DNA of 64,000 bases, taken from Streptomyces kaniharaensis (GTDB lineage: Bacteria > Actinomycetota > Actinomycetes > Streptomycetales > Streptomycetaceae). This document shows, in pieces, positions 52,208 to 61,042 of this stretch (the first letter of the stretch is position 1; each line of letters opens with the position of its first letter). The notes under the pieces are model-generated. The model searched no databases, was not told the origin of the DNA, and worked only from the letters and a program-made list of their open reading frames with translations. A program made the position numbers and the translations under genes. The stretch is taken from the NCBI RefSeq assembly GCF_009569385.1, contig NZ_WBOF01000001.1:4198501-4262500 (forward strand). Reading direction: 5' to 3'.

Positions 52208-53530
52208 TCAGTCCCCGAGCACCCGGCGCAGATAGGGATTGCCGAAGACGCGCTGCGGATCGACCTCGTCGCGCAGCGCGGTGAAGTCGCCGAAGTGCGG
52301 GTAGACACCGGCGAGGTACTCGGCGTCGCGGGTGTGGAGCTTGCCCCAGTGCGGGCGGCCCTGGTGAGCGGTCATCAGCTGTTCGACGCCGGTGAAGTAG
52401 CCCTGGTCGCGGGTGCCCCGGTAGAGGTGGACGGCGAGGTAGGCGCTGTCGCGGCCGGAGGCGGTGGAGAGCCAGAGGTCGTCGGCGGGGGCGAAGCGGA
52501 CCTCCACCGGGAAGCTGATCCGCCAGTCGGATCGTTCGATCAGCGCTTTCAGCTCGCGCAGCACGTCGGCGACGGCCGCGCGCGGCACCGCGTACTCCAT
52601 CTCGACGAAGCGGACCTTGCGCGCGCTGGTGAACACCCTGTGCGAGGCGTCGGTGTAGCTGCGGTCGGACCAGGCGCGGCTGGCCAGCGAGGCGATGGCG
52701 GGAATGCTGCCGGGGAAGCGGCGGCCGACCCGGCAGGCGCCCTCCCAGACGGTGTTGGAGAGGAAATCGTCCTCCAGCCACTCCTTGAAGCGGGGAAGCG
52801 GGGCGGCCGGGCCCTGGCTGCGGTTGTTGCGCTTGGTGGAGCAGCGGTCGGTGTGCGGGAACCAGTAGAACTCGAAGTGCTCGTTGACGGCGGTGAGGTC
52901 GTCGAGGCGTTCGAGCACCTCGTCGAAGCGCATCGGCTGTTCGTGTGCGGTGAGCAGGAAGGCCGGTTCGACGGCGAAGGTGAGCGCGGTGATCACGCCG
53001 AGCGCACCGAGGCCGAGCCGGGCGCCCTCGAAGAGCCGGGGGTGCTCGGTCGGGGAGCAGCGCCGGACGGTGCCGTCGGCGAGGACGATCTCCAGGGCGC
53101 GGATCTGGGCGGCGAGCGAGCCGGAGTCGCGGCCGGTGCCGTGGGTGCCGGTGCTGGTGGCGCCGGCCACGGTCTGGACCTCGATGTCGCCCATGTTGGT
53201 GAGGGAGAGGCCCTCGGCGGCGAGGAGCCGGTTGAGCCGGTGGAGCGGGAGGCCGGACTCGACGGTGACGGTGCCGGCCGCGCGGTCGATCTCGCGGACG
53301 GCGGTGAACGCGTGGGGGCGGATCTGGACGCCGTCGCCGGCGGAGGCGATCGAGGTGAACGAGTGACCGGAGCCGACGGCCTTGACGGTGCGGCCCTGGT
53401 CGGCGGCGCGCAGGATTTCCTTGGCCAGTTCCTCCGCGGTGCCGGGCGTGGCCACCCGGGCGGGGTGGGCGCTCTGGTTGCCGGCCCAGTTGGTCCAGCG
53501 GGTGCGGGTCGCGGTACTGGCCTGGGGCAT
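52208..53530 (-). CDS. FAD-linked oxidase, D-arabinono-1,4-lactone oxidase type
   Basis: A 440-residue flavoprotein. The PCMH FAD domain (about 22-190) has GSGHSFTSIA, whose His56 is the usual covalent flavin attachment site, and GATSTGTHGTG near residue 123. The ALO cap ends with HWGKLH and FGNPYLRRVLGD. It oxidises a sugar lactone or alditol; the exact substrate is uncertain. No signal peptide. It is followed by the sepH gap and preceded by an MFS gene in the same direction. Confidence 0.92.
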   Translation of the reverse strand: MPQASTATRTRWTNWAGNQSAHPARVATPGTAEELAKEILRAADQGRTVKAVGSGHSFTSIASAGDGVQIRPHAFTAVREIDRAAGTVTVESGLPLHRLNRLLAAEGLSLTNMGDIEVQTVAGATSTGTHGTGRDSGSLAAQIRALEIVLADGTVRRCSPTEHPRLFEGARLGLGALGVITALTFAVEPAFLLTAHEQPMRFDEVLERLDDLTAVNEHFEFYWFPHTDRCSTKRNNRSQGPAAPLPRFKEWLEDDFLSNTVWEGACRVGRRFPGSIPAIASLASRAWSDRSYTDASHRVFTSARKVRFVEMEYAVPRAAVADVLRELKALIERSDWRISFPVEVRFAPADDLWLSTASGRDSAYLAVHLYRGTRDQGYFTGVEQLMTAHQGRPHWGKLHTRDAEYLAGVYPHFGDFTALRDEVDPQRVFGNPYLRRVLGD

Positions 53531-53610
53531 CGTGCTGCCTCCTGCTCCGTGGCCGAACGGGGTCGGCGGGGGTCCGGGGCGGTGGGGCCGCCCGTGGGGC
53601 CTGTCCTAGG

Positions 53611-53639
53611 GGGGCGCGCGCCCCTCTACCCGCGGGTAG
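53611..53639. promoter_or_regulatory. Two adjacent perfect 14-base palindromes
   Basis: GGGGCGCGCGCCCC (53611-53624) and CTACCCGCGGGTAG (53626-53639) are both fully self-complementary. They lie between the MFS stop and the oxidase start on the minus strand, so they may terminate the MFS transcript or bind a regulator of the oxidase. Confidence 0.55.
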
Positions 53640-53668
53640 GCCCGCGAGTAGGGAGGAGAGTAGTCAGT

Positions 53669-54925
53669 TCACCGTTCGAGGTCTACCGGTTGCGCGGCGG
53701 GCTCGTGGGGCTCGGTGGCGGGGACGCCGGCCCGCAGGCGGGGCAGCCCGACCAGGGCGACGAGGACGCCGAAGACCCCGGCGACCAGCGGCACCCAGTA
53801 GCCGGCGGCGGCACCGGAGGCGTCGACCACCCAGCCGCCGGCCGAGGAGCCGAAGGCCACGCCGAGGGCGAGCCCGGTCGTGGTCCAGGCCATGCCCTCG
53901 GTGAGCTGGGCGGCTGGGACGAGTCGTTCGACCAGGGCCATCGCGGAGATCAGGGTGGGGGAGATGGCGACGCCGGCGAACAGCAGGGCGGCGCCGGCCG
54001 CGACCAGCCCGCCGATGCCGTGCATGCCGCCGGCGACGAGCAGGATCGGGACCATGGTGAGCGCCATCATCACCACGCCCGCGAAGAACCGGGTGGCCAG
54101 CGGGTTCGTGGGCTTGAGCGTGCCGTAGACGATGCCGGCGAGGCCGGAGCCGAGCGCCCAGACGGCGAGGACGAAGCTGGCGAGCCCCTTGTGGCCCTGG
54201 GCGTCGGCGAAGGCGACGGTGACGATCTCGACGGAGCCGAAGATCGCGCCGGTGGCGATGAAGGTGAGCACCAGGACGACCAGGCCGCCGTTGAGGATGG
54301 CGCTGCCGCCGCTGCGGGCCGCGGCCGGGTGGACCGGCGGCTCGGTGCGGCGCTGGGCGGTGAACAGGACGATGCCGACGGTGAGCGCGATGACGGCCGC
54401 GAGCGCCCCGGACTCGGGGAAGAGGTTGGTGGCCAGGCCGATGACGAGGATGGGGCCGACGATGAAGCAGAACTCGTCGACCACCGCCTCGAACGAGTAG
54501 GCCGTGTGCAGCTTGGCCGGGTCCTCCCGGTACAGGTGGGCCCAGCGGGCGCGGACCATGGCGCCGGCGCTGGGCATCACGCCCATCCCGACGGCGAACA
54601 GGAACAGCGTCCAGGACGGCGCGCCGAAGTGGGCGCAGAGCAGCAGTCCGGCCGCGGCGGCGACGGTGAGCGCGGCGGCGGGGAGGGCGACGCGGCGCTG
54701 CCCGTGCCGGTCGACCAGCCAGGAGACCGCCGGCCCGAGCGCGGCGGCGGCCAGTGCCAGCGTCGCCGAGACCGCACCCGCCACCCCGTACGACCCTCTC
54801 AGCTGGGAGAGCATGGTCACGATGCCTATGCCCGCCATGGAGATCGGCAGGCGGGCCATGAAGCCGGCGGAGGAGAAGGCCAGCGTGCCGGGGGCGGCGA
54901 AGATCTGGCGGTAGCTGGACAGCAC
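53669..54925 (-). CDS. MFS transporter (12-helix)
   Basis: A 418-residue membrane protein with 12 predicted helices, e.g. LPISMAGIGIVTML and VEIVTVAFADAQGHKG. Motif A is seen as SWLVDRHGQRRVALP near residue 70. The segment GVMPSAGAMVRARWAHLY is typical of the YcaD/SetA-like exporter branch common in streptomycetes. GTG 54925 was chosen for GGAG at good spacing; a GTG at 54967 is in frame without a ribosome site. Substrate unknown. Confidence 0.88.
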   Translation of the reverse strand: MLSSYRQIFAAPGTLAFSSAGFMARLPISMAGIGIVTMLSQLRGSYGVAGAVSATLALAAAALGPAVSWLVDRHGQRRVALPAAALTVAAAAGLLLCAHFGAPSWTLFLFAVGMGVMPSAGAMVRARWAHLYREDPAKLHTAYSFEAVVDEFCFIVGPILVIGLATNLFPESGALAAVIALTVGIVLFTAQRRTEPPVHPAAARSGGSAILNGGLVVLVLTFIATGAIFGSVEIVTVAFADAQGHKGLASFVLAVWALGSGLAGIVYGTLKPTNPLATRFFAGVVMMALTMVPILLVAGGMHGIGGLVAAGAALLFAGVAISPTLISAMALVERLVPAAQLTEGMAWTTTGLALGVAFGSSAGGWVVDASGAAAGYWVPLVAGVFGVLVALVGLPRLRAGVPATEPHEPAAQPVDLER

Positions 54926-55055
54926 GGGGGAGCTCCGTGGGGCGTAAGGAACATGGCTGGTGAACACAGCTTACGTGCGTTGGCAAACGGTATTTTCCGG
55001 ACACCCGCGCCGCCCCGCCGACGGCATACCGCCCCTCAATGGCAGGATCGGTGCC

Positions 55056-56198
55056 ATGTCCGACGCGCGCAAACCCTCCCTCACCGGCGCCGCCCCCTAC
55101 GACGCCCTCCTGCTGCTGTCCTTCGGCGGACCCGAGGCCCCCGAGGACGTCGTGCCGTTCCTGGAGAACGTCACCCGCGGCCGGGGAATCCCGCAGCAAC
55201 GCCTGAAGGAGGTGGGCAAGCACTACTTCCTGTTCGGCGGCGTGAGCCCGATCAACGAGCAGAACCGTCAGCTGCTGGCCGCGCTGCGCAAGGACTTCGC
55301 CGAGCACGGCCTGGACCTGCCGGTCTACTGGGGCAACCGGAACTGGGCGCCCTACCTGGTCGACACCCTGCGCGAGATGGCCGCCGACGGGCACCGCCGG
55401 ATCGCCGTCCTCGCCACCAGCGCCTACGCCGGCTACTCCGGCTGCCGCCAGTACCGCGAGAACCTGGCCGACGCGCTCGCCACCCTCGCCGAGGAGGGCC
55501 ACCCCGAGCTGCGGGTCGACAAGCTGCGGCACTTCTACAACCACCCCGGCTTCGTCGAGCCGATGATCGACGCCACCGTCGCCGCCCTGGCGGAGCTGCC
55601 CGCCGAGGTGCGGGCCGGTGCGCGGCTGGCGTTCACCACCCACTCCATCCCGGACGCGATGGCCGAGACCTCCGGGGCCCCGGACGACCCGGCCCGCGGC
55701 CGGCCGGGCGGCGCCTACGTCGCCCAGCACCTGGACGTCGCCCAGCTGATCGCCGAGGCGGTCGCCGAGCGCACCGGGGTCGCCGACCGGCCGTGGGAGC
55801 TGGTCTTCCAGAGCCGCAGCGGCGCCCCGCACATCCCGTGGCTGGAACCGGACATCTGCGACCACCTGGAGGCCCAGCACGCCGACGGTGCACCGGCCGT
55901 CGTGATGGTCCCGATCGGCTTCGTCTCCGACCACATGGAGGTCAAGTACGACCTCGACACCGAGGCCGTCGCCAAGGCCGCCGACCTCGGTCTGCCGGTC
56001 GCCCGGGCCGCCACCGTCGGCGCCGACCCGCGGTTCACCGCCGCCGTGCGCGAGCTGGTCCTGGAGCGGGCCGCCACCGAGCGCGGCGAGCCCGTCGCCC
56101 GCTGCGCCCTCGGGGCGCTCGGCCCCAGCCACGACGTGTGCGCGGTGGCCTGCTGCCCCAACCCGCGCGCCCCCCGCCCGGCCGCCGCCGAGCGCTGA
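55056..56198 (+). CDS. hemH: Coproporphyrin ferrochelatase
   Basis: A 380-residue ferrochelatase (CpfC) that inserts iron into coproporphyrin III, the actinobacterial haem route. Active residues are H196 in FTTHSIPDAM and E295 in FVSDHMEVKYDLD. Cysteines in GYSGCRQY and the C-terminal HDVCAVACCPN are arranged like the 2Fe-2S ligands of actinobacterial enzymes. ATG 55056 is preceded by CAGGAT at 7 bases, a possible leaderless promoter. The next gene starts 25 bases downstream. Confidence 0.96.
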   Translation: MSDARKPSLTGAAPYDALLLLSFGGPEAPEDVVPFLENVTRGRGIPQQRLKEVGKHYFLFGGVSPINEQNRQLLAALRKDFAEHGLDLPVYWGNRNWAPYLVDTLREMAADGHRRIAVLATSAYAGYSGCRQYRENLADALATLAEEGHPELRVDKLRHFYNHPGFVEPMIDATVAALAELPAEVRAGARLAFTTHSIPDAMAETSGAPDDPARGRPGGAYVAQHLDVAQLIAEAVAERTGVADRPWELVFQSRSGAPHIPWLEPDICDHLEAQHADGAPAVVMVPIGFVSDHMEVKYDLDTEAVAKAADLGLPVARAATVGADPRFTAAVRELVLERAATERGEPVARCALGALGPSHDVCAVACCPNPRAPRPAAAER

Positions 56199-56223
56199 CT
56201 GACCCGTACCGGAGGAGAACCCC

Positions 56224-57042
56224 GTGCCCAGCCCCGCCCTGCCCGACGACCGGCTGCTCGACGACCTGCTCGACGTGGCCCTGGACGCGGCCCGCCGGGC
56301 CGGCGCCCTGCTGCGCGACGGCCGGCCCGTCGACCTGGGCGTGGCCGGCACCAAGAGCAGCCCGGTCGACGTGGTCACCGAGATGGACATCGCCTCCGAG
56401 AAGCTGGTCCTGGAACTGATCACCGAGCGCCGCCCGCAGGACGCCTACCTCGGCGAGGAGGGCGCCGAGCGCCCCGGCACCAGCGGGGTGCGCTGGGTCG
56501 TCGACCCGCTCGACGGCACCGTCAACTACCTGTACGGACTGCCGTCCTGGGCGGTGAGCGTGGCCGCCGAGGTGGACGGCCGGGCGGCCGTCGGCGTGGT
56601 GTACGCCCCGGCGCGCGGCGAGTTGTTCCACGCCGTCCTCGGCCGGGGCGCCCGCCTGGACGGCCGGCCGATCTCGGCGCGCCCGGCCCCGCCGTGGGGG
56701 CAGGCGCTGATCGGCACCGGCTTCAACTACGTCCAGACGGTACGGGTCCGGCAGGCCGAGGTGCTGCTGGCCCTGATGCCCGAGGTGCGGGACGTCCGCC
56801 GGGGCGGCGCCGCCGCGGTGGACCTGTGCGACGTCGCCGCCGGGCGGCTGGACGGCTACTACGAGCGCGGCCTGGCAGCCTGGGACCGGGCCGCGGGCTG
56901 CCTGATCGCCGCCGAGGCCGGAGCCCTGATCGGCGGCCGGCCCGGGCACGGCCCGGACGGCGAACTGACCGTCGCCGCCGTCCCCGGTGTGTACGAGCCG
57001 CTCCAGGAACGCCTGGCCGCGCTGCGCGCCTGGGCGGACTGA
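56224..57042 (+). CDS. Inositol monophosphatase family protein
   Basis: A 272-residue phosphatase. Metal motifs: GEEG near residue 78, DPLDGTVNYLYG near 98, and WDRAAG near 220. The fold supports hydrolysis of inositol phosphate or a related sugar phosphate; in this family histidinol phosphate or nucleotide substrates also occur. GTG 56224 has GGAGGAG upstream and it is probably co-transcribed with hemH. No link between the two functions is obvious. Confidence 0.92.
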   Translation: MPSPALPDDRLLDDLLDVALDAARRAGALLRDGRPVDLGVAGTKSSPVDVVTEMDIASEKLVLELITERRPQDAYLGEEGAERPGTSGVRWVVDPLDGTVNYLYGLPSWAVSVAAEVDGRAAVGVVYAPARGELFHAVLGRGARLDGRPISARPAPPWGQALIGTGFNYVQTVRVRQAEVLLALMPEVRDVRRGGAAAVDLCDVAAGRLDGYYERGLAAWDRAAGCLIAAEAGALIGGRPGHGPDGELTVAAVPGVYEPLQERLAALRAWAD

Positions 57043-57075
57043 GCGGGGTCACCCCCGGATCACGGGCAAACGAAG

Positions 57076-57104
57076 AGCCCTGGCATGCACGGGATGCCAG
57101 GGCT
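57076..57104. terminator. Terminator after the phosphatase gene
   Basis: Perfect 11-base stem AGCCCTGGCAT / ATGCCAGGGCT, 7-base loop, between convergent genes. Confidence 0.92.
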
Positions 57105-57175
57105 TGGGGTTTCGCACGGCCCCCTCAGGGCCGCTGGTGCCGGAGGACCGGCGTCGGGTCAGGCGGCTCGGCGCG

Positions 57176-57361
57176 TCACGCGGCGGTGCGGTGGCGCTCC
57201 AGCGTGGTGTCCACGCCGTGCTCGGCGGCGAGTCGGCGGAGGTCGTCCAGCTCGGACTGCTCCACCTCGGCGAGGTAGTCGTCCCCGGCCTCGATCGCGC
57301 GGTGCAGATCCTGCTCGGCGTTGGCTATGCGCTGCAGGATTCCGGCCTTGAAGGCGTCCAT
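57176..57361 (-). CDS. Small conserved helical protein
   Basis: A 61-residue protein, entirely alpha-helical by pattern, with many acidic residues and heptad-like leucines (AGILQRIANAEQDLHRAIEA). ATG 57361 is preceded by AAGGGGG. No cysteines, no membrane segment. I do not recognise a function; its place next to cutRS is conserved in my recollection of streptomycete genomes. Confidence 0.75.
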   Translation of the reverse strand: MDAFKAGILQRIANAEQDLHRAIEAGDDYLAEVEQSELDDLRRLAAEHGVDTTLERHRTAA

Positions 57362-57801
57362 ACGGGCCCCCTTACTGTGTCGGACGTGCACGGTCGTGCG
57401 CTCTCCGCCCTGTGGTGGTCCGGTCGACGGAAGCGCCCGAGCCGGCGGGTCTGCTGCTCCGGTCGGGCGCGGAGACGGCCTTGGCCGCTCCCGGTGACGT
57501 CCCAGCCCCAGGGCCGGCGCGGATGAACGCACGGCGGGTGGGTGCGATCGGCCAACAGCCAGATCGCGGGTGTGCAGCTGTCCTCCCCACCCCGGGCGCC
57601 GGGAAACCTGCCCGTGCGAGAAAGTTGCCCGTGTCACAGTCCAACCGGACTGGTCAGGACACGAACGGCGACCCGCGGCCCCCACCCGAGCGTGCCCGGG
57701 CGGCAGTTTATCGCTGCTTTACCGAAGGACCAGGCAGGATGGAGGCACCGTCGGAGCCGCGCGTCCGCTTCCGGGGCCGGCCTTGAGAAGGGACAACGAC
57801 C
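57362..57801. promoter_or_regulatory. cutRS upstream region with a nested dyad
   Basis: 440 bases without a gene. It holds CGTGTC (57630-57635) mirrored by GACACG (57658-57663), with AGTCC-AACC-GGACT (57638-57651) nested inside, about 140 bases before cutR. This is the best candidate for a regulatory site of the operon. Confidence 0.5.
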
Positions 57802-58455
57802 GTGCGGGTTCTCGTCGTCGAGGACGAGCAGCTGCTCGCCGAGGCCGTCGCCACCGGCCTGCGCCGCGAGGCGATGGCCGTCGACGTGGTGTACGACGGG
57901 GAGGCCGCGCTCCAGCGCATCGCGGTCAACGACTACGACGTCGTGGTGCTGGACCGCGACCTGCCGCTGGTCCACGGCGACGACGTCTGCCGCAAGGTGG
58001 TCGAGCAGGGCCTGGCGACCCGGGTGATCATGCTGACCGCCTCCGGCGACATCAGCGACCGCGTCGAGGGCCTGGAGATCGGCGCGGACGACTACCTTCC
58101 GAAGCCGTTCGCCTTCAGCGAACTCGTCGCCCGGGTAAGGGCGCTGGGCCGCCGCGCGACCATCCCGCTGCCGCCCGTCCTGGAGCGCGCCGGCATCTCG
58201 CTCGACCCGGGCCGCCGCGAGGTGATCCGCGACGGACGCACCGTCCAGCTCGCGCCCAAGGAGTTCGCCGTCCTGGAGGTGCTGATGCGGGCCGGCGGCG
58301 CCGTCGTCTCCGCCGAGCAACTCCTGGAGAAGGCCTGGGACGAGCACACCGACCCGTTCACCAACGTTGTGCGCGTCACCGTGATGACGCTGCGCCGCAA
58401 GCTCGGCGACCCGCCGGTGATCGTTACCGTCCCGGGCTCCGGCTACCGGATCTGA
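57802..58455 (+). CDS. cutR: CutR response regulator
   Basis: A 217-residue OmpR-type regulator. The receiver domain has EDEQ at residues 7-10, phospho-acceptor D51 in VVLDRDLPL, and the lysine in YLPKPF. The winged helix (about 125-215) contains KEFAVLEVLMRAGG and VVRVTVMTLRRKLGDP. It pairs with CutS encoded 63 bases downstream. CutRS is a conserved streptomycete system affecting antibiotic output and the secretion or envelope state. GTG 57802 has AAGGGA upstream. Confidence 0.95.
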   Translation: MRVLVVEDEQLLAEAVATGLRREAMAVDVVYDGEAALQRIAVNDYDVVVLDRDLPLVHGDDVCRKVVEQGLATRVIMLTASGDISDRVEGLEIGADDYLPKPFAFSELVARVRALGRRATIPLPPVLERAGISLDPGRREVIRDGRTVQLAPKEFAVLEVLMRAGGAVVSAEQLLEKAWDEHTDPFTNVVRVTVMTLRRKLGDPPVIVTVPGSGYRI

Positions 58456-58518
58456 CCGGAATCCGCCCCCGGATTCCCGCACCGCGCCCGCTCCGGCGGA
58501 CGCCCCGAGAGGACCGTC

Positions 58519-59811
58519 ATGACCACCCCGCCCCCGGCCGGCGGGCCCTCCGGTGCGCCCGCCGGCGGCCCGCGCGCCCTACCGCCCAAGCCCGCCCACC
58601 CGCCGCGTGCGCCGCGGCTGCACCAGCCCGCGCACCACACCCCCGGCGACGGCATGCTCGCCTGGCTGCCCTTCCGCCCCACCATCCGCATGCGGCTCAC
58701 CCTGCTCTACGGCGGCATGTTCCTGATGGCCGGCGTCGTCCTGCTGCTGCTGATGTACGTCTTCTTCCAGGACTCCGTACAGACCCTCGCACCGCGCAAG
58801 TTCGACTTCTCGGGCTACATCACGGTCGACGGAGTCCAGGTGAACAGCGGGCAGTTCAACCAGGGCCTGACCAGCGACTACCTCGCGCGCTCCCACACCG
58901 CGCTCAACACCCTGCTGCGCAAGTCGCTCACCATGCTCGTCTGTCTCGCCGTGATCGCCTTCGCGGCCGGCTACGCGATGGCCGGCCGGGTGCTGCGCCC
59001 GCTCGGCCGGATCACCCGCACCGCGCGCGACGTCGCCTCCTCCGACCTGCACCGGAGGATCGAGCTGGACGGGCCGGACGACGAGCTCAAGGAACTCGCC
59101 GACACCTTCGACGACATGCTCGACCGGCTGGACCGCTCGTTCGACTCCCAGCGCCGCTTCGTCGCCAACGCCTCGCACGAGCTGCGGACACCCCTGGCGA
59201 TCAACCGCACGCTGCTGGAGGTCCAGCTCTCCGACCCCGAGGCCTCACCCGACCTCCAGCAGCTCGGCAAGACCCTGCTGGCCACCAACGAGCGCAGCGA
59301 GCAGCTGGTCGAGGGCCTGCTGCTGCTCGCGCGGAGCGAGAACGAGCTGACCGAGCGCCGCCCGGTGGAGCTCTCCGAGGTCGCCACCAGGGCGCTGGAA
59401 CAGACCCGCGCCGAGGCCGGTCGACGCGAGGTCGAGCTGCGCTCCACGCTCTATCCGACCGTGGTCGCGGGCAACGGCGTGCTGCTGGAGCGGCTCGCGC
59501 TCAACCTGCTGCAGAACGCCGTCCGCTACAACACCCCGGGCGGCTGGGTCGAGCTGACCACCGCCGAGGTGCCGGGCGGCGGCGAGCTGGTCGTCTCCAA
59601 CACCGGCCCGGTGGTGCCCCAGTACGAGCTGGAGCACATCTTCGAGCCGTTCCGCCGGATCAAGGGCGCCGACCGCACCCGTAGCGACAAGGGGGTCGGG
59701 CTCGGCCTGTCCATCGTCCGCTCGGTGGTCCGCGCCCACGGAGGCGCCATCGAGGCCACTCCGCGTCCCGGTGGCGGCCTCACCATGCGGGTCCGCATCC
59801 CCGGCCCCTGA
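58519..59811 (+). CDS. cutS: CutS sensor histidine kinase
   Basis: A 430-residue membrane kinase with a proline-rich N-terminal tail (residues 1-50), a first helix (about 65-85), a short extracytoplasmic loop of about 50 residues, a second helix (about 137-157), HAMP, the H-box NASHELRTPLAINRTLLEVQ (H220) and a HATPase domain with GVGLGLSIVRSVVRAH. ATG 58519 has GAGAGGA upstream. The visible extracytoplasmic loop contains no cysteine. A long hairpin terminator follows. Confidence 0.95.
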   Translation: MTTPPPAGGPSGAPAGGPRALPPKPAHPPRAPRLHQPAHHTPGDGMLAWLPFRPTIRMRLTLLYGGMFLMAGVVLLLLMYVFFQDSVQTLAPRKFDFSGYITVDGVQVNSGQFNQGLTSDYLARSHTALNTLLRKSLTMLVCLAVIAFAAGYAMAGRVLRPLGRITRTARDVASSDLHRRIELDGPDDELKELADTFDDMLDRLDRSFDSQRRFVANASHELRTPLAINRTLLEVQLSDPEASPDLQQLGKTLLATNERSEQLVEGLLLLARSENELTERRPVELSEVATRALEQTRAEAGRREVELRSTLYPTVVAGNGVLLERLALNLLQNAVRYNTPGGWVELTTAEVPGGGELVVSNTGPVVPQYELEHIFEPFRRIKGADRTRSDKGVGLGLSIVRSVVRAHGGAIEATPRPGGGLTMRVRIPGP

Positions 59812-59880
59812 CCCCGCCCGCGGGCCGCTCCGGGGCCCACCGCGCGGCCGCGCCGTCGCCCTCCGTGAGCGACCGTTTCC

Positions 59881-59940
59881 AGCCGCCCCCGCCAGGCCGT
59901 CAAGACGACATAAGGCCTGGCGGGGGCGGCTTGTCTTTTC
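59881..59940 (+). terminator. cutRS terminator
   Basis: Perfect 18-base stem AGCCGCCCCCGCCAGGCC (59881-59898) / complement (59914-59931), 15-base loop, followed by TGTCTTTTC. Confidence 0.97.
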
Positions 59941-59953
59941 CTGGCCCGGCAAC

Positions 59954-59982
59954 TTACGGTGTCGTAACCTACGCAACCGTAA
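59954..59982. promoter_or_regulatory. Tandem TetR-type operator before the desaturase gene
   Basis: TTACG-GTGT-CGTAA (59954-59967) and CTACG-CAAC-CGTAA (59969-59982) are two adjacent dyads with 4-base spacers and centres 15 bases apart; together they also form the larger mirror ACTTACGGT...ACCGTAAGT. Sites of this shape are used by TetR regulators of fatty-acid desaturation. No such regulator is encoded beside it. Confidence 0.7.
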
Positions 59983-60061
59983 GTGCGTCCGTCCGTGCGT
60001 CCGCCGACTTCCCGCCCAACGCGCCCGTCCCCGAGCGTGCCGTCCCCCTGGAGCAAGACCC

Positions 60062-61042
60062 GTGACCATCGCCCCCGCGCAGCGCAGCACCTCGCTCGGA
60101 TCGAGCGCCTGGACCGACACGCGGCTGATCCTGGCCCTCGAAGAGGTCGTGGAGAAGGAGCTCGACCGCCACCTAGGCGTGGCCAAGGAGTGGATGCCGC
60201 ACGAGTACGTCCCGTGGAGCCGGGGCCGCGACTTCGACGGCGTGCTCGGCGGCGAGGCCTGGGCGGTGGAGCAGTCCCAGGTGACCCCGCTCGGCCGGGT
60301 CTCGCTCGTGGTCAACCTGCTCACCGAGGACAACCTGCCCAGCTACCACCACGAGATCGCGAGCATGTTCGGCCGCGAGGGCGCCTGGGGCACCTGGGTG
60401 CACCGCTGGACCGCCGAGGAGGGCCGGCACGGCATAGCCATCCGCGACTTCCTGCTCGCCACCCGGGCCGTCGACCCGGTCGAGCTGGAGCGGGCCCGGA
60501 TGTCGCACATGTCCGAGGGCTTCGAGTCCGACAACGCGCACAGCATGCTGCACTCCGTCGCGTACGTGGCGTTCCAGGAGCTCGCCACCCGCATCGCGCA
60601 CCGCAACACCGGCAAGTACGCCGGCGACCCGCTCTGCGAGCAGATGCTGGCGAAGATCGCCAACGACGAGAACCTGCACATGGTCTTCTACCGGAACCTG
60701 CTCAAGGCCGCCCTGGAGATCGCCCCCGACCAGGCCATGCGGGCCATCGCCGACGTGGTCACCAACTTCCGGATGCCCGGCCACGGCATCCCCGGCTTCG
60801 AGCGCGCGGCCGCCCAGATCGCCCTCGGCGGGGTGTATAACCTGCGCATCCACCACGACGACGTGCTCCAGCCGGTGCTGCGGCACCTGCGGGTGATGGA
60901 GATCGACGGCCTCGGCGCGGAGGGCCTGATGGCCCAGGACGAGCTCGGCGTCTTCCTGGACGAGCTGGACGGGCAGGCCCGCAAGTTCGAGGAGCGGCAG
61001 GCCGCGATGCTGGCCCGCCGGGCCGCGCGCAAGAGCGCCTAG
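60062..61042 (+). CDS. Acyl-ACP desaturase (diiron, soluble)
   Basis: A 326-residue ferritin-like desaturase of the plant stearoyl-ACP type. Iron ligands are in TEDNLPSYHHE (about residue 89), TAEEGRHG (about 119) and NDENLH (about 202). It introduces a double bond into acyl chains, changing membrane fluidity, and needs ferredoxin. GTG 60062 is preceded by GGAG. Control by the tandem operator upstream is likely. No electron-transfer partner is adjacent. Confidence 0.94.
   Translation: MTIAPAQRSTSLGSSAWTDTRLILALEEVVEKELDRHLGVAKEWMPHEYVPWSRGRDFDGVLGGEAWAVEQSQVTPLGRVSLVVNLLTEDNLPSYHHEIASMFGREGAWGTWVHRWTAEEGRHGIAIRDFLLATRAVDPVELERARMSHMSEGFESDNAHSMLHSVAYVAFQELATRIAHRNTGKYAGDPLCEQMLAKIANDENLHMVFYRNLLKAALEIAPDQAMRAIADVVTNFRMPGHGIPGFERAAAQIALGGVYNLRIHHDDVLQPVLRHLRVMEIDGLGAEGLMAQDELGVFLDELDGQARKFEERQAAMLARRAARKSA

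Noticed and set aside
51773..56419. Long plus-strand frame across the oxidase, MFS and hemH genes, including a start at 52063
   Set aside because: No ribosome site, no family motif, and real genes occupy other frames.
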